A stretch of 64,000 nucleotides of DNA from Staphylococcus saccharolyticus (GTDB lineage Bacteria > Bacillota > Bacilli > Staphylococcales > Staphylococcaceae). Positions 1-9,289 of the stretch are shown piece by piece. The notes below the pieces were generated by a model. It was not told where the DNA came from, ran no database searches, and was given only the letters and a program-made list of their open reading frames with translations. The position numbers and the translations under genes are program-made. Location: positions 248,001 to 312,000 of the forward strand of contig NZ_UHDZ01000001.1 of assembly GCF_900458815.1 (NCBI RefSeq). The letters run 5' to 3'. How positions within the stretch are numbered: the first letter of the stretch is position 1; every line of letters begins with the position of its first letter.

Positions 1-1
1 T

Positions 2-475
2 CTTACCAACTCGGATCAAATACCTCATTTAGAAACATTGATTAATGATAATGAAGAATTTCAATTTTACATTGGCGCTAAAACTGAGATGTCATCAAAG
101 TTATTAGATATGGCGCAATATAAAAACGTGAAATTATATCCAATTATTAAGGAAGATGTGGTTGAAATGTTGTATCAACACTGTGATATTTACTTAGATA
201 TTAATGAAGGTAACGAAATTTTTAATGCAGTTCGAACGGCTTTTAATCATAACATGTTGATTTTAGGTTATAAAGACATTGTGTACAACTCAGTAGTTAC
301 AGCTAATCATAATCAATGTTCTGTACAAGATGCAGACTATTTAAATCGTATGCTCAAAGATATTGTACGCAGTCAATACTATTTTAAAGAGAAATTAAAT
401 GATCAATTAAGACATGCTAATGAAGTATCAATTTCCTTATTTAAAAAAGGACTTGAAAAAGCACTACAGTCATAA
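2..475 (+). CDS. gtfB: GtfB, accessory Sec glycosyltransferase subunit (3' end only)
   Basis: The reading frame is already open at base 2 and runs to a stop at 475, so this is the C-terminal ~157 residues of a longer protein. The text (IGAKTEMSSKLLDM, CDIYLDINEGNEIFNAVRTAF) resembles the C-terminal part of GtfB. GtfB is the non-catalytic partner that stabilises GtfA. The GtfA-GtfB pair adds GlcNAc to the serine-rich repeat adhesin before export by SecA2/SecY2. gtfB is normally the last gene of that locus, and an unrelated gene follows here, which fits. The TTG at 38 is an internal leucine codon, not a start. The fragment shows no lesion. The family call is from recognition of the sequence, not a search. 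Confidence 0.75.
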   Translation, partial: LTNSDQIPHLETLINDNEEFQFYIGAKTEMSSKLLDMAQYKNVKLYPIIKEDVVEMLYQHCDIYLDINEGNEIFNAVRTAFNHNMLILGYKDIVYNSVVTANHNQCSVQDADYLNRMLKDIVRSQYYFKEKLNDQLRHANEVSISLFKKGLEKALQS

Positions 476-575
476 TAAATAAAAAGTGTCGAATCTTACG
501 ATATTGTAATTGTGGCTACAATCGCTTAAATTGAGCGCGATATTATGTTTGTATATTAATTGAGGTGATAAATAT

Positions 576-923
576 ATGGAAAACTATGATGAAAGATATA
601 GTGATAAAACAAGTAATGTATTAGGCGCTTTAAGTTATCTCAGTGTTTTCTTTGCGCCTGTATTATTTCCACTAATCGTATGGATTGTGTCACAACCTCC
701 AGCATCAAATTATTCAAGAAACGCATTATTTAATCATATTTTTAGTTGGGTGTTTGTAGCATTAGGATTTGTATCCCTTTTAATTGGGACTTCAATGGGT
801 GATTCGGCAAATTTTGCTATTGGAATAACGATATGGATTATAGTAGCTGTACTCTTCTTTATATGGTCGCTGGTACTATTTATTATAAATATTGTACGAG
901 GAATTAAATTGTTGATAATTTAA
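576..923 (+). CDS. DUF4870-type small membrane protein
   Basis: 115 residues. After a polar N-terminus the protein has about three hydrophobic segments (roughly residues 15-38, 50-70 and 78-108), so it should sit in the cytoplasmic membrane. The pattern (LGALSYLSVFFAPVLFPLIVW, then a short polar loop with NALFNHI) is that of DUF4870/Tic20-like proteins, whose function is unknown. A GAGGTGAT ribosome binding site lies about 8 bases before the ATG. It is a single gene closed by the hairpin at 931-965. It shows no lesion. The assignment is by pattern only. Confidence 0.7.
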   Translation: MENYDERYSDKTSNVLGALSYLSVFFAPVLFPLIVWIVSQPPASNYSRNALFNHIFSWVFVALGFVSLLIGTSMGDSANFAIGITIWIIVAVLFFIWSLVLFIINIVRGIKLLII

Positions 924-930
924 ATAGAGA

Positions 931-965
931 AGCGAGTTAGAACTTTGGTTTTAGCTCGCTTTTTT
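931..965 (+). terminator. Rho-independent terminator after the DUF4870 gene
   Basis: AGCGAGTTAG pairs with TTAGCTCGCT across a 10-base loop and is followed directly by a T tract. It lies 7 bases after the stop codon. Confidence 0.85.
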
Positions 966-1165
966 ACATTCAATAAAATTAATTGAGATTTTAGAAATAA
1001 TTTTAATATATTCTTGATTTTGCAGATAAGTGTTATAAAATTAATATGTATTTGTCTATTTTAAAAAATTCGAATACATGCTAAGTAGTTTTAAATTGTC
1101 TTACATAATTTTTATACCATTCTTTTTTAACTGCTTTAATAAATAGATAGAAAGGAGGAGAGTCT

Positions 1166-1513
1166 ATGAATGAAATTCAAAATAATAAACCAACTAGTAG
1201 AGTTGCAGAAATGATTTTAGGTATTATGGGAAGTATTTTTGGCATCTTAGGTGGTCTGTTTGCCATAATGGTAGATGGAATAGGATCAGAGTTTGATGCT
1301 CAAACAAGTGGAGTAGGAGGACTAGGTGCCGCAGTTATTTTAACATGCATTATCACTTTAGTTCTAAGTTGTATTATTAATAAAAAAAGGGGTCTAATAG
1401 GAATTCTTTTAGTTATCGGTGGTATTCTTAATTTTGTATTTATAAGTTTCTTTAGTATTTTATCAGGAATTTTAATATTAGTGGCTGGAATACTAGCTTT
1501 AGTAAGAAAGTAG
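1166..1513 (+). CDS. DUF4064 family membrane protein
   Basis: 115 residues, preceded by a strong AAAGGAGGAG ribosome binding site at 1151-1160. Three to four hydrophobic segments are visible. The first is Gly-rich (ILGIMGSIFGILGGLFAIM), followed by a polar loop with FDAQTSG and a C-terminal pair around GILLVIGGILNFVF and GILILVAGILALV. This is the arrangement of the DUF4064 family, common in staphylococci and of unknown function. It is a single gene with its own terminator at 1523-1562 and is intact. Confidence 0.7.
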   Translation: MNEIQNNKPTSRVAEMILGIMGSIFGILGGLFAIMVDGIGSEFDAQTSGVGGLGAAVILTCIITLVLSCIINKKRGLIGILLVIGGILNFVFISFFSILSGILILVAGILALVRK

Positions 1514-1522
1514 TATCTTTCA

Positions 1523-1562
1523 TAAGAGCGGAACAAGAAGTTTTTGTTCTACTCTTATTTTT
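1523..1562 (+). terminator. Terminator after the DUF4064 gene
   Basis: AAGAGCGGAACAA pairs imperfectly with TTGTTCTACTCTTA and is followed by a T-rich run. It begins about 10 bases after the stop codon. Confidence 0.8.
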
Positions 1563-1666
1563 TATTTTGCATATTGAATATAATCTATCTATTTGAAATT
1601 TATAATCAGCATCTCATATGATTAATCATGAAAGTAGAAGAAGTTTTGATAGTTATAGGTGATAGG

Positions 1667-2136
1667 GTGGAAACAGTGTGCTTTGCAGGTGGCTTTGCGG
1701 GACACAAGCCTTTTTTAACTCGATACCACGAGTAATTATCACTGAGGCAGGAAGAGTTAATGGTCTTCCTAATTATTTAGATGATTCTTACGATGGCTAT
1801 GCAGAGTGTGTAAAAGTTCAATTCAATCCTAAAGACATTACAATTAATGACCTTATGAGCTATTTGTTCGAAATAATTGATCCTTATAGTTTGAATCAGC
1901 AAGGTCAAGATAAAGGTAAAAAATATCGGACAGGTTTGTATAGTGATAATGTTAAGCATTTAGAAGAAGCATAACAGTTTATTAATAGTAGGGACGATGT
2001 TGTTCGAATTAAAGTAGAAGTACAGCCCTTAAATAATTATGTTAGAAGTACAGAAGAGCACCAAAATCATCTTGAAAAGTATCCTGAAGATTATTATTTA
2101 TGTCACGTTTCACGAGAATTATTGAATAAATATTAA
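1667..2136 (+). pseudogene. Peptide methionine-S-sulfoxide reductase (msrA-type), frameshifted and stopped
   Basis: The gene can be read as METVCFAGG from the GTG at 1667. It then shifts frame in the active-site segment (the expected GGCLWG region) and continues from about 1690 as GTQAFFNSIP through YDGYAECVKVQF, LFEIIDPYSLNQQG and KYRTGLYS. A TAA at 1972-1974 interrupts that frame. The same frame goes on after the stop (RIKVEVQPLNNYVRSTEEHQNHLEKYPEDYY) to a natural stop at 2134-2136. The frameshift falls on the catalytic motif, so an active enzyme is not expected. MsrA repairs oxidised methionine in proteins using thioredoxin. Two lesions in about 155 codons mark it as a pseudogene. Confidence 0.85.
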
Positions 2137-2174
2137 AAGTAATAATAATTGATATAATTTTAAACACATGTAAA

Positions 2175-2205
2175 AATGCCGACAATATAACTCTTTGTCG
2201 ACATT
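2175..2205. terminator. Hairpin between convergent genes
   Basis: AATGCCGACAA pairs with TTGTCGACATT, nearly perfect. It lies between the msrA remnant (+) and the DoxX-like gene (-), so it may serve both strands. The T tract on the plus side is weak. Confidence 0.6.
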
Positions 2206-2243
2206 GTGAGTTCTTTTATATTTAACTTTTCTAAAAATAATAA

Positions 2244-2600
2244 TTATTTTTTTGAAGTAAATGTATCTAATAAGCTTAATGTAGCTAATCCTAGTAAATC
2301 AAGCGCATGTTGAGCACCTTTTTTACCATGACCAACTTCAAAGTGTTTATAAGCAGCTACACTTAATACTGAAATGGTAGCTAATGAACCTAAACGAGAG
2401 ATATTTTTGTTTAAAAAACTTACAGCGAATAAACCAGTAGCTGCAATTTCAACACTACCTGCTAATTTAACTGATTTTTCAGGTAATCCAAACACATTAG
2501 TAAAAGTGTCAACCATATCTTGGTCACCTTGTAGTTTTGGTTTACTTGCATCATATAGTTCTTTAGCAAGTTTTAAATTTGTAGCATAACGTAAAATCAT
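2244..2600 (-). CDS. DoxX-like small membrane protein
   Basis: 118 residues from the ATG at 2598-2600, chosen because AGGAG lies 10 bases upstream at 2611-2615. Longer in-frame extensions run through this ribosome binding site. Three hydrophobic helices follow a charged N-terminal stretch (about residues 45-65, 70-88 and 98-112). The pattern with VEIAATGLFAVSFLNKNISRLGSLATI resembles DoxX/DUF4267-like membrane proteins, which are often linked to redox balance, but function here is unproven. The ribosome binding site overlaps the stop of the ruined LLM monooxygenase gene upstream, so the two formed one operon. This gene itself looks intact. Confidence 0.65.
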   Translation of the reverse strand: MILRYATNLKLAKELYDASKPKLQGDQDMVDTFTNVFGLPEKSVKLAGSVEIAATGLFAVSFLNKNISRLGSLATISVLSVAAYKHFEVGHGKKGAQHALDLLGLATLSLLDTFTSKK

Positions 2601-2613
2601 AAATCTATTCCTC

Positions 2614-3656
2614 CTATTTATTTGCAAAATATTTATCTACTATAGGTTTAACCTTTTCCCCAAAAAGACGAATTGAATGCATAATATGCTCATGAGGCGT
2701 AGAACCGACAGGAGTATGGAGCATAAAACGGTTAATTCCTAAAGTTTCAATGGTATGAATAATCTTTTGAGCTACGGTTTCGGGGCTTCCTAAATATATA
2801 GCACCTTGAGAACCTATTTCTTTTTCAAATGAATTTTCATCGAAAGGTGGCCAACCGCGTTCTTTACTTAGAGTATCTTGATGTGCTTTTAGTGAAGGGA
2901 AGAATTCATGCTTAGCTTGCTCGTTAGTTTCAGCAACATATCCCCATGAGTGCACGCCAATAGGAAGGTGTTTTGGTTGTATCCATTCGATTCAGCTAAG
3001 GCTCGATATTACGTGTAAATCGCCTAGGATTATCTCCAATAATGGCATACGTAATAAGTAACCCATATGCACCAGCTCTCAGTGATGATTCAGGGGTTCC
3101 TCCAGTAGGCTATCCAAATTGGCAATTTACCGTGCTCAATTCGTGGATAAATACCAGTGTTCTAAACTAGGTCGTAACTTTCCTTCCCAACTCATCATTT
3201 CATGTTTATTGATTTTAAGCAACATTTGAAGTTTTTCATTAAATAAATCTTCATAGTCATTTAAGTTATAGCCAAATAACGGGAATGATTCAATAAAAGA
3301 ACTGCGTCCTACTATTATTTCTGCTCTGCCACGAGATACTGCATCTAAAGTTGAAAATTGCTCATAGACTCTCACAGGATCATTGGAAGATAAAACCGTC
3401 ACTGCTCTGATGAGAGTTTAATATGATGAGTACGAGTAGCAGCAGCGCTGAGTACTGTTACAGGATCTGATACTGCATAATCTTTTCTATGATGTTCATT
3501 TAAACCATAAAAATCTAACCAGAGTTGATCAGCCAATTCTATCTCTTCTATGATGTCTCTGATACGTTGAGCATGACTAATGGGTTGACGCTTACCGTCT
3601 GGCATGTAAATGGTGCTATTTTCTGCAAATAATGTTAAGCCTAACTCTATTTTCAT
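2614..3656 (-). pseudogene. Luciferase-like (LLM class) flavin-dependent oxidoreductase, multiply frameshifted
   Basis: Three stretches in different frames add up to one protein of about 345 residues. The N-terminal part starts at the ATG 3654-3656 (MKIELGLTLFAENSTIYMPDG, with LWLDFYGLNEHHRKDYAVSDP). The middle part is 3136-3402 ([24 protein letters not shown]). The C-terminal part is 2614-2955 (YLGSPETVAQKIIHTIETLG). These are landmarks of bacterial luciferase-like monooxygenases that use reduced flavin. Frame changes occur near 3400, between about 3136 and 2955, and at least once more in that gap, where no frame is open. AGGA at 3667-3670 supports the ATG at 3656. The gene shares an operon with the DoxX-like gene downstream. 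No functional enzyme is expected. Confidence 0.85.
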
Positions 3657-3937
3657 CCATAACACATCCTTGATATAAAAAACATACTAGATATAATAAG
3701 CCCATCTACACGTATATGTCAATATTTAAATTTTTGAGATAACTTTGAAATAATGATGGACTGATATTACTAGTTTATTAACTTGAAAATTGATTCAGTT
3801 TTTCGTCAACTCATAGTAAACAGATAGTTGAATTTATTATTTTAATTTTTCGTCAATTTAAATACCTCTTTAGGAATGATTGGCAAACTGTCATAATAGT
3901 AACGTTGATTAAAATTTTGAAAGGAGTATGAAATTCG

Positions 3938-5113
3938 ATGAAGGAAAGTAAAAATTACAATCTCATCACAACAATTATGTTTTTATCAGGCATTATAGTA
4001 ATGGGAAGTTTATATACAGCTTTACCGCTTACCGCAGCGTTCGCAGAAGACTTTCATGTTCCTGAATCGATAGCAACACTTAATGGAGTCATTTTCTCGT
4101 TAACTTATTCTTTAAGTTGTCTTTTTTATGGAACTATTTCTGAAAAGTTCGGTAGAATAAAAACAATTTTAGTCGGTATGAGTGCTCTTGTTGTTATTTG
4201 TCTGGTTATTGGGTTTGTTCATTCATTTATTATCTTGCTTATCATGCGTGCATTGCAAGGTGTGTTTGCAGCATCATTTTCTCCGGCAGCTATGACATAT
4301 ACAACCGAAACATATCCACCCGTTAAGCGTGTGACAGCAATTAGTTTTATTAGCACAAGTTTCATGTTATCTGGAGTGTTAGGTCAAAATATGAGTGAGA
4401 TGATTGTAAGTCACTTTAATTGGCAGTGGATATACTTTATCTTAACTCTACTTTATTTAATATTAGCATTTGTTATTTTGAAAAATGTACCAGAAAGTTC
4501 TCACAAAAATCCCGATATTAAACTACTTAAATTTTTTAATAACTTTAAAGATTTTAAAGAGAACTTGAAAGTTTTTTATTGTTTATTTATCTCACTCACA
4601 CTCCTAATTATGTTTATTAGCATGTACAGTATTTTGAATTCTTACATTACTTCAAGTCAAGTAGCCGGAGATATGTCTGCCGCATCTATAGTTAAACTTT
4701 TTGGTGTAATAGGGATGTTGTTATCATTATTAGCTGGACGCTTAAGTAGTCGATTAGGTATGAAACGAGTACTTTCTATTGCACTTGCAACGTCTGTCGT
4801 GTCGCTTATTTTAATTGGGACTTTTACTAATATTGTAGTGATTACAATTTTTAGTGTGACATTTGTTGCAGGTATAGCATTCTCTATACCAACAGTTATT
4901 TCCAAAATTGGTGTCGTTGTTAACAGTAACCAAGGTTTCTTCTTATCTGTAAACACAGTTATTCTGTTTTTAGGTACAGCTATTGCTCCAATATTAATGA
5001 TTTACGTAGAGCAACTTACAAATTTTTTCATACAATTTGCCGTTATCGCGTTGATTGGACTTATGTCTTTAATCGTCTCATTCTTTATGCCGAGCGATCA
5101 ACGTTCATATTAA
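3938..5113 (+). CDS. MFS transporter (12-TM, drug/metabolite efflux type)
   Basis: 391 residues with about 12 hydrophobic helices in two halves separated by a charged loop near residues 190-210 (FNNFKDFKENLKVF). A motif-A-like loop sits between helices 2 and 3 (SEKFGRIKTI), with RALQGVFAASFSPAAMTY after it, as in proton-driven drug:H+ antiporters of the major facilitator superfamily. A second-half motif A (GRLSSRLGMKRVL) is also present. AAAGGAG lies about 8 bases before the ATG. The substrate cannot be read from sequence. It is the only intact gene among the decayed redox genes around it. The upstream spacer holds an 11-base direct repeat (TTTTTCGTCAA at 3799 and 3846). Confidence 0.8.
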   Translation: MKESKNYNLITTIMFLSGIIVMGSLYTALPLTAAFAEDFHVPESIATLNGVIFSLTYSLSCLFYGTISEKFGRIKTILVGMSALVVICLVIGFVHSFIILLIMRALQGVFAASFSPAAMTYTTETYPPVKRVTAISFISTSFMLSGVLGQNMSEMIVSHFNWQWIYFILTLLYLILAFVILKNVPESSHKNPDIKLLKFFNNFKDFKENLKVFYCLFISLTLLIMFISMYSILNSYITSSQVAGDMSAASIVKLFGVIGMLLSLLAGRLSSRLGMKRVLSIALATSVVSLILIGTFTNIVVITIFSVTFVAGIAFSIPTVISKIGVVVNSNQGFFLSVNTVILFLGTAIAPILMIYVEQLTNFFIQFAVIALIGLMSLIVSFFMPSDQRSY

Positions 5114-5269
5114 GTTGAAGATCTCTATCTTTTATAAAAATAAATAATTACAAACTTAAATATCTATAACTTTTATCTATAAATAAATTACTTTTTATTA
5201 TTAGACATGAACAGAGAGTGTCATGTAACCTTAAGATAATAAATCTTTAAGCGATAGAGGTGGAGTGCT

Positions 5270-5944
5270 ATGAATTATTCTCCAAAGCAAGGTGTTAGAA
5301 GTCATGGTTTACCACATGATCCGTTCAAGAGTAGTATAGTAGCAAGACCTATTGGGTGGATTTCAACCGTGTCAAAAGATTGTAAAGATAATTTAGCACC
5401 GTATAGTCAATATCAAAATCTTACGTGGGATCCTCCAATGGTTATGTTTGCTGCAAACTAATCAGTACTTGGAGATCATGAGCGTAAAGATACAGTGAAG
5501 AATGCTGAAGAAACAGGTTGGTTCGTATGGAATATGGCAACATGTGACTTACGTAAAGCGGTAAATTTATCATCAAAAGCATAACCACCCGAAGATGATG
5601 AATTTGAATTTGCGGGTGTCACAAAAGAAGCGTGTATCGAAGCACCAGGTTATAGAGTGAAAGAAGCACCGGTTCATTTTGAGTGTGAATATGTACAAAC
5701 GGTAAGAATTTCGATCGGCGATCCTGTCTCTAATGTAGATATTGTTATTGGGCGAGTAGCACAAGTGCACATTGATGATAAGTTAATTATGGACAATGGT
5801 AAATTAGATATTAAATCTATACGCCCTATTGCACGTCTTGGTTATTATGATTATACTGTCGTAGATAAAATATTTGAAATGAAAGCACCATCAGCATCGA
5901 CAGAAGAACTTGCAGGTCTTGAAGGTCGCAACTTTGATAATTAA
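5270..5944 (+). pseudogene. Flavin reductase-like FMN-binding protein with two nonsense codons
   Basis: One frame of 224 codons from the ATG at 5270 to the stop at 5942-5944, broken only by TAA at 5459-5461 and TAA at 5582-5584. The protein text (GLPHDPFKSSIVARPIGWISTV at the start, GWFVWNMATCDLRKAVN, VDIVIGRVAQVHID and IARLGYYDYTVVD) matches the split-barrel flavin reductase family (DIM6/NTAB type), which supplies reduced flavin to oxygenases. No indel is needed to restore the frame, so this looks like recent loss by point mutation. The first stop falls where family members usually have Gln (FAANQSV), which suggests CAA to TAA. Confidence 0.88.
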
Positions 5945-6111
5945 AACGAAGAATAAAATGATTAAAGTAGGTGCATGTCGCTAAAATTGTGACATGCACT
6001 TTTCTTGTTTAATTTACATACAAGCAGTATGCTAAGTGAAATATCAAGGCATTAAAAATATGGTCTTTCGAAATTTATAAGTAAAATTAATGTAATAGTG
6101 GGGGAATTATT

Positions 6112-7111
6112 ATGCAAACAAACATGCAAGCATCACTATGGTAAAGGTCCAGTATCATTAGAAAAGATGCCTCTACCAAGTATGAGCCCTTATGAAGTTA
6201 GAGTGAAAATCAAAGCAGCGAATATAAATCCAATAGATTTTAAAATTCGAGATGGGGGATTAAAAATGTTTCTGACATACCAATTTCCAATAATCTTAGG
6301 TAATGATTTTGCGGGAGAAATAGTTGAAGTTGGGAATAAAGTGACAGATTTTAAGGTGGGTGACAACGTATACGGGCCCCCCGTAAGTCTAAAATTGGGA
6401 CATTTGCCGAGTATATTTCTATTAATACCGAAGAAATAGCGCTAATGCCTCAAGGACTCTCATATGAAGAAGCAGCAAGTATTCCTTTAGTGGGATTAAC
6501 GTCTTATCAAGCTATTAATGAAGTGATACAAGCTCGACCAGGTGATAAGTTATTGATTCAGGCTGGTTCTGGTGGCGTAGGAAGTTTTGCAATTCAATAT
6601 GCAAAGGCGATGGGAATTCATGTTGCAACAACTGGAAGTAATAGAGGTAAAGCGCTTATAGAATCACTTAAACCTGATGAATTTATTAATTATCAAGAAC
6701 AAGATTTCTCAAAGGTATTAAAAGATTATGATGGTATATTTGATACACTTGGAGGAGTTAACTTAGATAAATCATTTCAAATTCTTAAACCTAAAGGTGT
6801 TATTGCATCAATTTCTGGTTTTCCTACAGAAAAAATGCACGAGAGTTAGGGAGGAATATTTTTAAACAAGTATTATTTAAAGCTGCATCATTAAAGTATC
6901 AACGTTTAGCAAGAAAATACGATGTTAATTATGATTTTTGTTTATGCATCCAAGCGGCCAACAATTAAGAGATATAACGACGATGATTGAGGCTGGAAAA
7001 ATTAAACCAATTATAGATAAAGTGTTTGATTTCAAAGAAACGCAACAAGCAATTGAATCTTCAGAAAGCGGAAGAGCAAAAGGAAAAATTATTGTTAAAA
7101 TGAAAGATTAA
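6112..7111 (+). pseudogene. Zinc-independent quinone oxidoreductase / MDR family, multiply frameshifted
   Basis: Fragments in different frames cover one medium-chain dehydrogenase/reductase of about 330 residues. They are: a short start at 6112 (MQTNMQASLW then stop); 6150-6400 (SPYEVRVKIKAANINPIDFKIRDG, GNDFAGEIVEVGNKVTDFKVGD); 6445-6849 with the NADPH-binding GSGGVGSFAIQYAK; and a tail ending at 7111 (DITTMIEAGKIKPIIDKVF, GRAKGKIIVKMKD). Breaks are needed near 6140, 6380 (by a GGGCCCCCC run), 6845 and 6945. The zinc-ligand cysteines of alcohol dehydrogenases are not seen, so a quinone oxidoreductase is the better call. Probably co-transcribed with the DJ-1/PfpI remnant that follows 20 bases later. 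Confidence 0.87.
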
Positions 7112-7130
7112 AAATAAAGAGGTGAGATTA

Positions 7131-7820
7131 ATGACTAAAATAATGATAGTAAATACTAGTATTGATTACTTTGGAAATAGTGAGGCACCTACTGGTTTAT
7201 GGCTAAGTGAACTTGTACACTTCTATGATGAATTTAAAAATACAAATGTTAAGATTGATATATTTAATATAACTGGAGGACAAACACCTATAGATCCTGT
7301 AAGCTTAAATCTTTTAATGTTAGATAAAATGACAAAGATGTACTATAGAAATGAGCGCTTTATGGATTTACTTCATTATTGCCAGCCCATTGATCAAGCA
7401 CAACCTGAGAATTATGATACTATTTATTTTACTGGTGGGCATGGTGTAATGTATGATTTCCCAGAAAATAAGTACATACAAAATGCAGTGAATATAATAT
7501 ATAATAAAGGTGGCATTGTTTCAGCTGTTTGTCATGGTATTGCAGCGTTACTTAATGTAATAGATACAAATGGGAACTATTTTCTTCAAAACAAAAAATC
7601 ACTGGGTTTTCAAATATTGAAGAAGTTTTGGCAAGACGAGACAGTTTAGTTCCTTTTCATTTACAAAATACAAAACGAAATAATATAACGAGGAGCGATA
7701 TACCACTTTAACCGAATTCCTTTTACTCCTAACCTTGAAGTAGAAGGTCGACTTATTACTGGACAGAATCCTCAATCACCTTCTAAAGTTGCTAAAGCTG
7801 TAAGAAAACATTTATTATAA
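7131..7820 (+). pseudogene. DJ-1/PfpI-type class I glutamine amidotransferase-like protein, frameshifted
   Basis: The frame starts at the ATG 7131, with AAAGAGGTGAG just upstream, and reads well for about 160 codons. It includes FTGGHGVMYDFPEN and the nucleophile elbow VCHGIAAL, both typical of DJ-1/PfpI/Hsp31 proteins that handle glyoxals or damaged proteins. After NKKS near 7600 the frame slips. The continuation SNIEEVLARRD is in another frame, and the tail LEVEGRLITGQNPQSPSKVAKAV ends at 7818-7820. At least two indels are needed. The catalytic Cys survives, but the second half of the fold is lost. Confidence 0.85.
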
Positions 7821-7830
7821 CTTAAAGTAA

Positions 7831-7882
7831 AAAGTACGTAAATTCTCTGATTTTGTCTGTTAGGAAATATACGTACTTTTTT
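7831..7882 (+). terminator. Terminator after the redox gene remnants
   Basis: AAAGTACGTA and TACGTACTTT are perfect arms around a 28-base loop and are followed by a T run. It closes the quinone oxidoreductase / DJ-1 transcription unit. Confidence 0.75.
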
Positions 7883-8078
7883 ATTGATTATAAAAATAAA
7901 GTAACGATAATTTTATTTTTAATGCAGCCTAAAAGTTATCGCGTATAACAACGGTATAATATTTTATCCAACAAATATGTAGTTGCATGAATACCAGACA
8001 TTTATGCCTAACGTTAAGATAAATAACGGAGAGTATAAATGTTAGAATTATTTAAAATTAAGAGCGTTTTAAACAAGT

Positions 8079-8255
8079 CTATACTGAAGCATTAACGAAA
8101 TAGCCAATTAAACAGAAAGCTCCAATAAGTAGGAGGCAAACACCAGGAATAAACATTTTTTCTTTAACATCTTTGGCTTTTGAATGATAGATGATATGAC
8201 TTAATATAATAAGCACTATACCTATAATCATAGCGACGATTGATACTATAAACAT
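8079..8255 (-). CDS. Small two-helix membrane protein (58 aa)
   Basis: 58 residues from the ATG at 8253-8255, with a strong TAAGGAGG ribosome binding site 8-10 bases upstream (8262-8270). Two hydrophobic helices (about residues 2-22 and 35-54) flank a short charged loop (HSKAKDVKEK). The open frame, strong ribosome binding site and membrane pattern support a real gene. I do not recognise the family. The gene stands alone between decayed neighbours. Residues MFIVSIVAMIIG at the start look like an uncleaved signal anchor. Confidence 0.65.
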   Translation of the reverse strand: MFIVSIVAMIIGIVLIILSHIIYHSKAKDVKEKMFIPGVCLLLIGAFCLIGYFVNASV

Positions 8256-8546
8256 ATTTAGTCCTCCTTATTTAATAATTGACACTATATTAATGAAGAA
8301 AAACGAACATATTTGTTATTACTATTCCCATTTTAAAACTTTCTAGTTCATTTGTGGGAAGATTTTTAAAAAAGTGTGAAAATTATTAACTTTATATGTA
8401 TAAAGTTAGTGAAAATCTATATTGATAGCGATAAAGTAGTGAAAGATAATCATCATATAACACAGTGTACTTAAAGATTTAGGTTCTGAGGATAATGACG
8501 ATACAATATTTGGATGATGTCAAACACTCAATTTATTTAAATCATA

Positions 8547-8825
8547 TTACATTTTATAATGTTGTATTGTCTCTAAAATACTACTTAAGCTATTTGCATG
8601 CATGCGTATATTAAGAAAAATCAAATTATCATGACACCATTCATTAATACTTTCTCTTGTAGAACCGCTAATATGTATGACAAAGTCATATTGTTTCATA
8701 TTAGCGAATGTTAAAGTTAAATAATGCGCAAGAGGGTGATGTTGAATCATGGCTACCATGAGTTCATTTTCCATAAAACACTTGACCTTTAAATCGTTAT
8801 TGTAAAATCTTTTTTCGAAAATCAC
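8547..8825 (-). CDS. Hypothetical protein, possibly a gene fragment
   Basis: The frame is open for 92 codons from a GTG at 8825. The text (KVKCFMENELMVAMIQHHP, YDFVIHISGSTRESINEWCHDN, SSILETIQHYKM) reads like real protein with a mixed alpha/beta pattern. I do not recognise a family. There is no clear ribosome binding site before the GTG, and an internal Met start (MENELMVAMI) is equally possible. Lying in a decayed region, it may be the surviving part of a longer gene. Confidence 0.35.
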   Translation of the reverse strand: MIFEKRFYNNDLKVKCFMENELMVAMIQHHPLAHYLTLTFANMKQYDFVIHISGSTRESINEWCHDNLIFLNIRMHANSLSSILETIQHYKM

Positions 8826-9102
8826 AGTAATTTCAATTTAGGTTAAAAAAGGATTGTATTCATATTGAACATGGTCATGTTGATATAGGTGCTGGAGCAG
8901 GACATAATCAATCAATATTTAACTTTATTAGATTTAACGCATCAAAGAAAATATTCAATAAACGTTAGTAAAAGGAATGACAACATTCATCAATGACGAG
9001 TGATAAAATAATTTATTACCAGATAATTGATAAACAAAGAGAGCGAAAGCTTATAACAGCGATGGTGGTTATGGTGAGAAGAATGTGGAACTGAGTTCAT
9101 TA
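8826..9102. other. Decayed spacer with an unplaced coding remnant
   Basis: No intact gene. A 38-codon stretch at 8852-8968 on the plus strand (IEHGHVDIGAGAGHNQSIFNFI, ending in a stop) looks like the C-terminal end of a lost gene that I cannot name. The rest shows no feature. Confidence 0.3.
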
Positions 9103-9232
9103 TCCCAGCCCAGTGTAACTCTCAACTTATATTGTTTGTAGAATTTCTGTACGAAATTCTCTATATTGAAGCTAGGACTATAGTTGAAAAATTTAATATA
9201 AACGTATTTTCAATTTAGTCATCGACACCAAT
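9103..9232 (+). repeat. Dispersed intergenic repeat, copy A
   Basis: About 130 bases beginning TCCCAGCCCAGTGTAACT and ending TCATCGACACCAAT. Copies of the same layout occur at 17191-17302 (same strand) and 28982-29096 (opposite strand). All share a TTGTATTGT-type block, an inner AGAATTTC...GAAATTCT inverted repeat that survives best in copies A and C, a CTATAGTTGAAAAA block, and a terminal (A/C)CCAAT. The layout resembles the interspersed noncoding repeats common in staphylococcal intergenic regions. Confidence 0.65.
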
Positions 9233-9235
9233 ACG

Positions 9236-9272
9236 TAAAAACAACCTGAGATAATGATTAATGTCTCAAGTT
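9236..9272 (-). terminator. Terminator of the OsmC/Ohr remnant
   Basis: Read on the minus strand, AACTTGAGACAT pairs with ATTATCTCAGGTT and is followed by GTTTTTA. It lies about 18 bases after the truncated reading frame. Confidence 0.65.
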
Positions 9273-9289
9273 CTTCTTGTAATATTGTG

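Noticed and set aside
3799..3856. Direct repeat TTTTTCGTCAA x2 before the MFS gene as an operator
   Set aside because: The repeat is short and T-rich, 47 bases apart, and no regulator is encoded next to it.
8039..8095. 18-codon frame (MLELFKIKSVLNK) with a GGAGAG site
   Set aside because: It is too short to support and overlaps the end of the better minus-strand gene at 8079-8255. It may be a truncated remnant.
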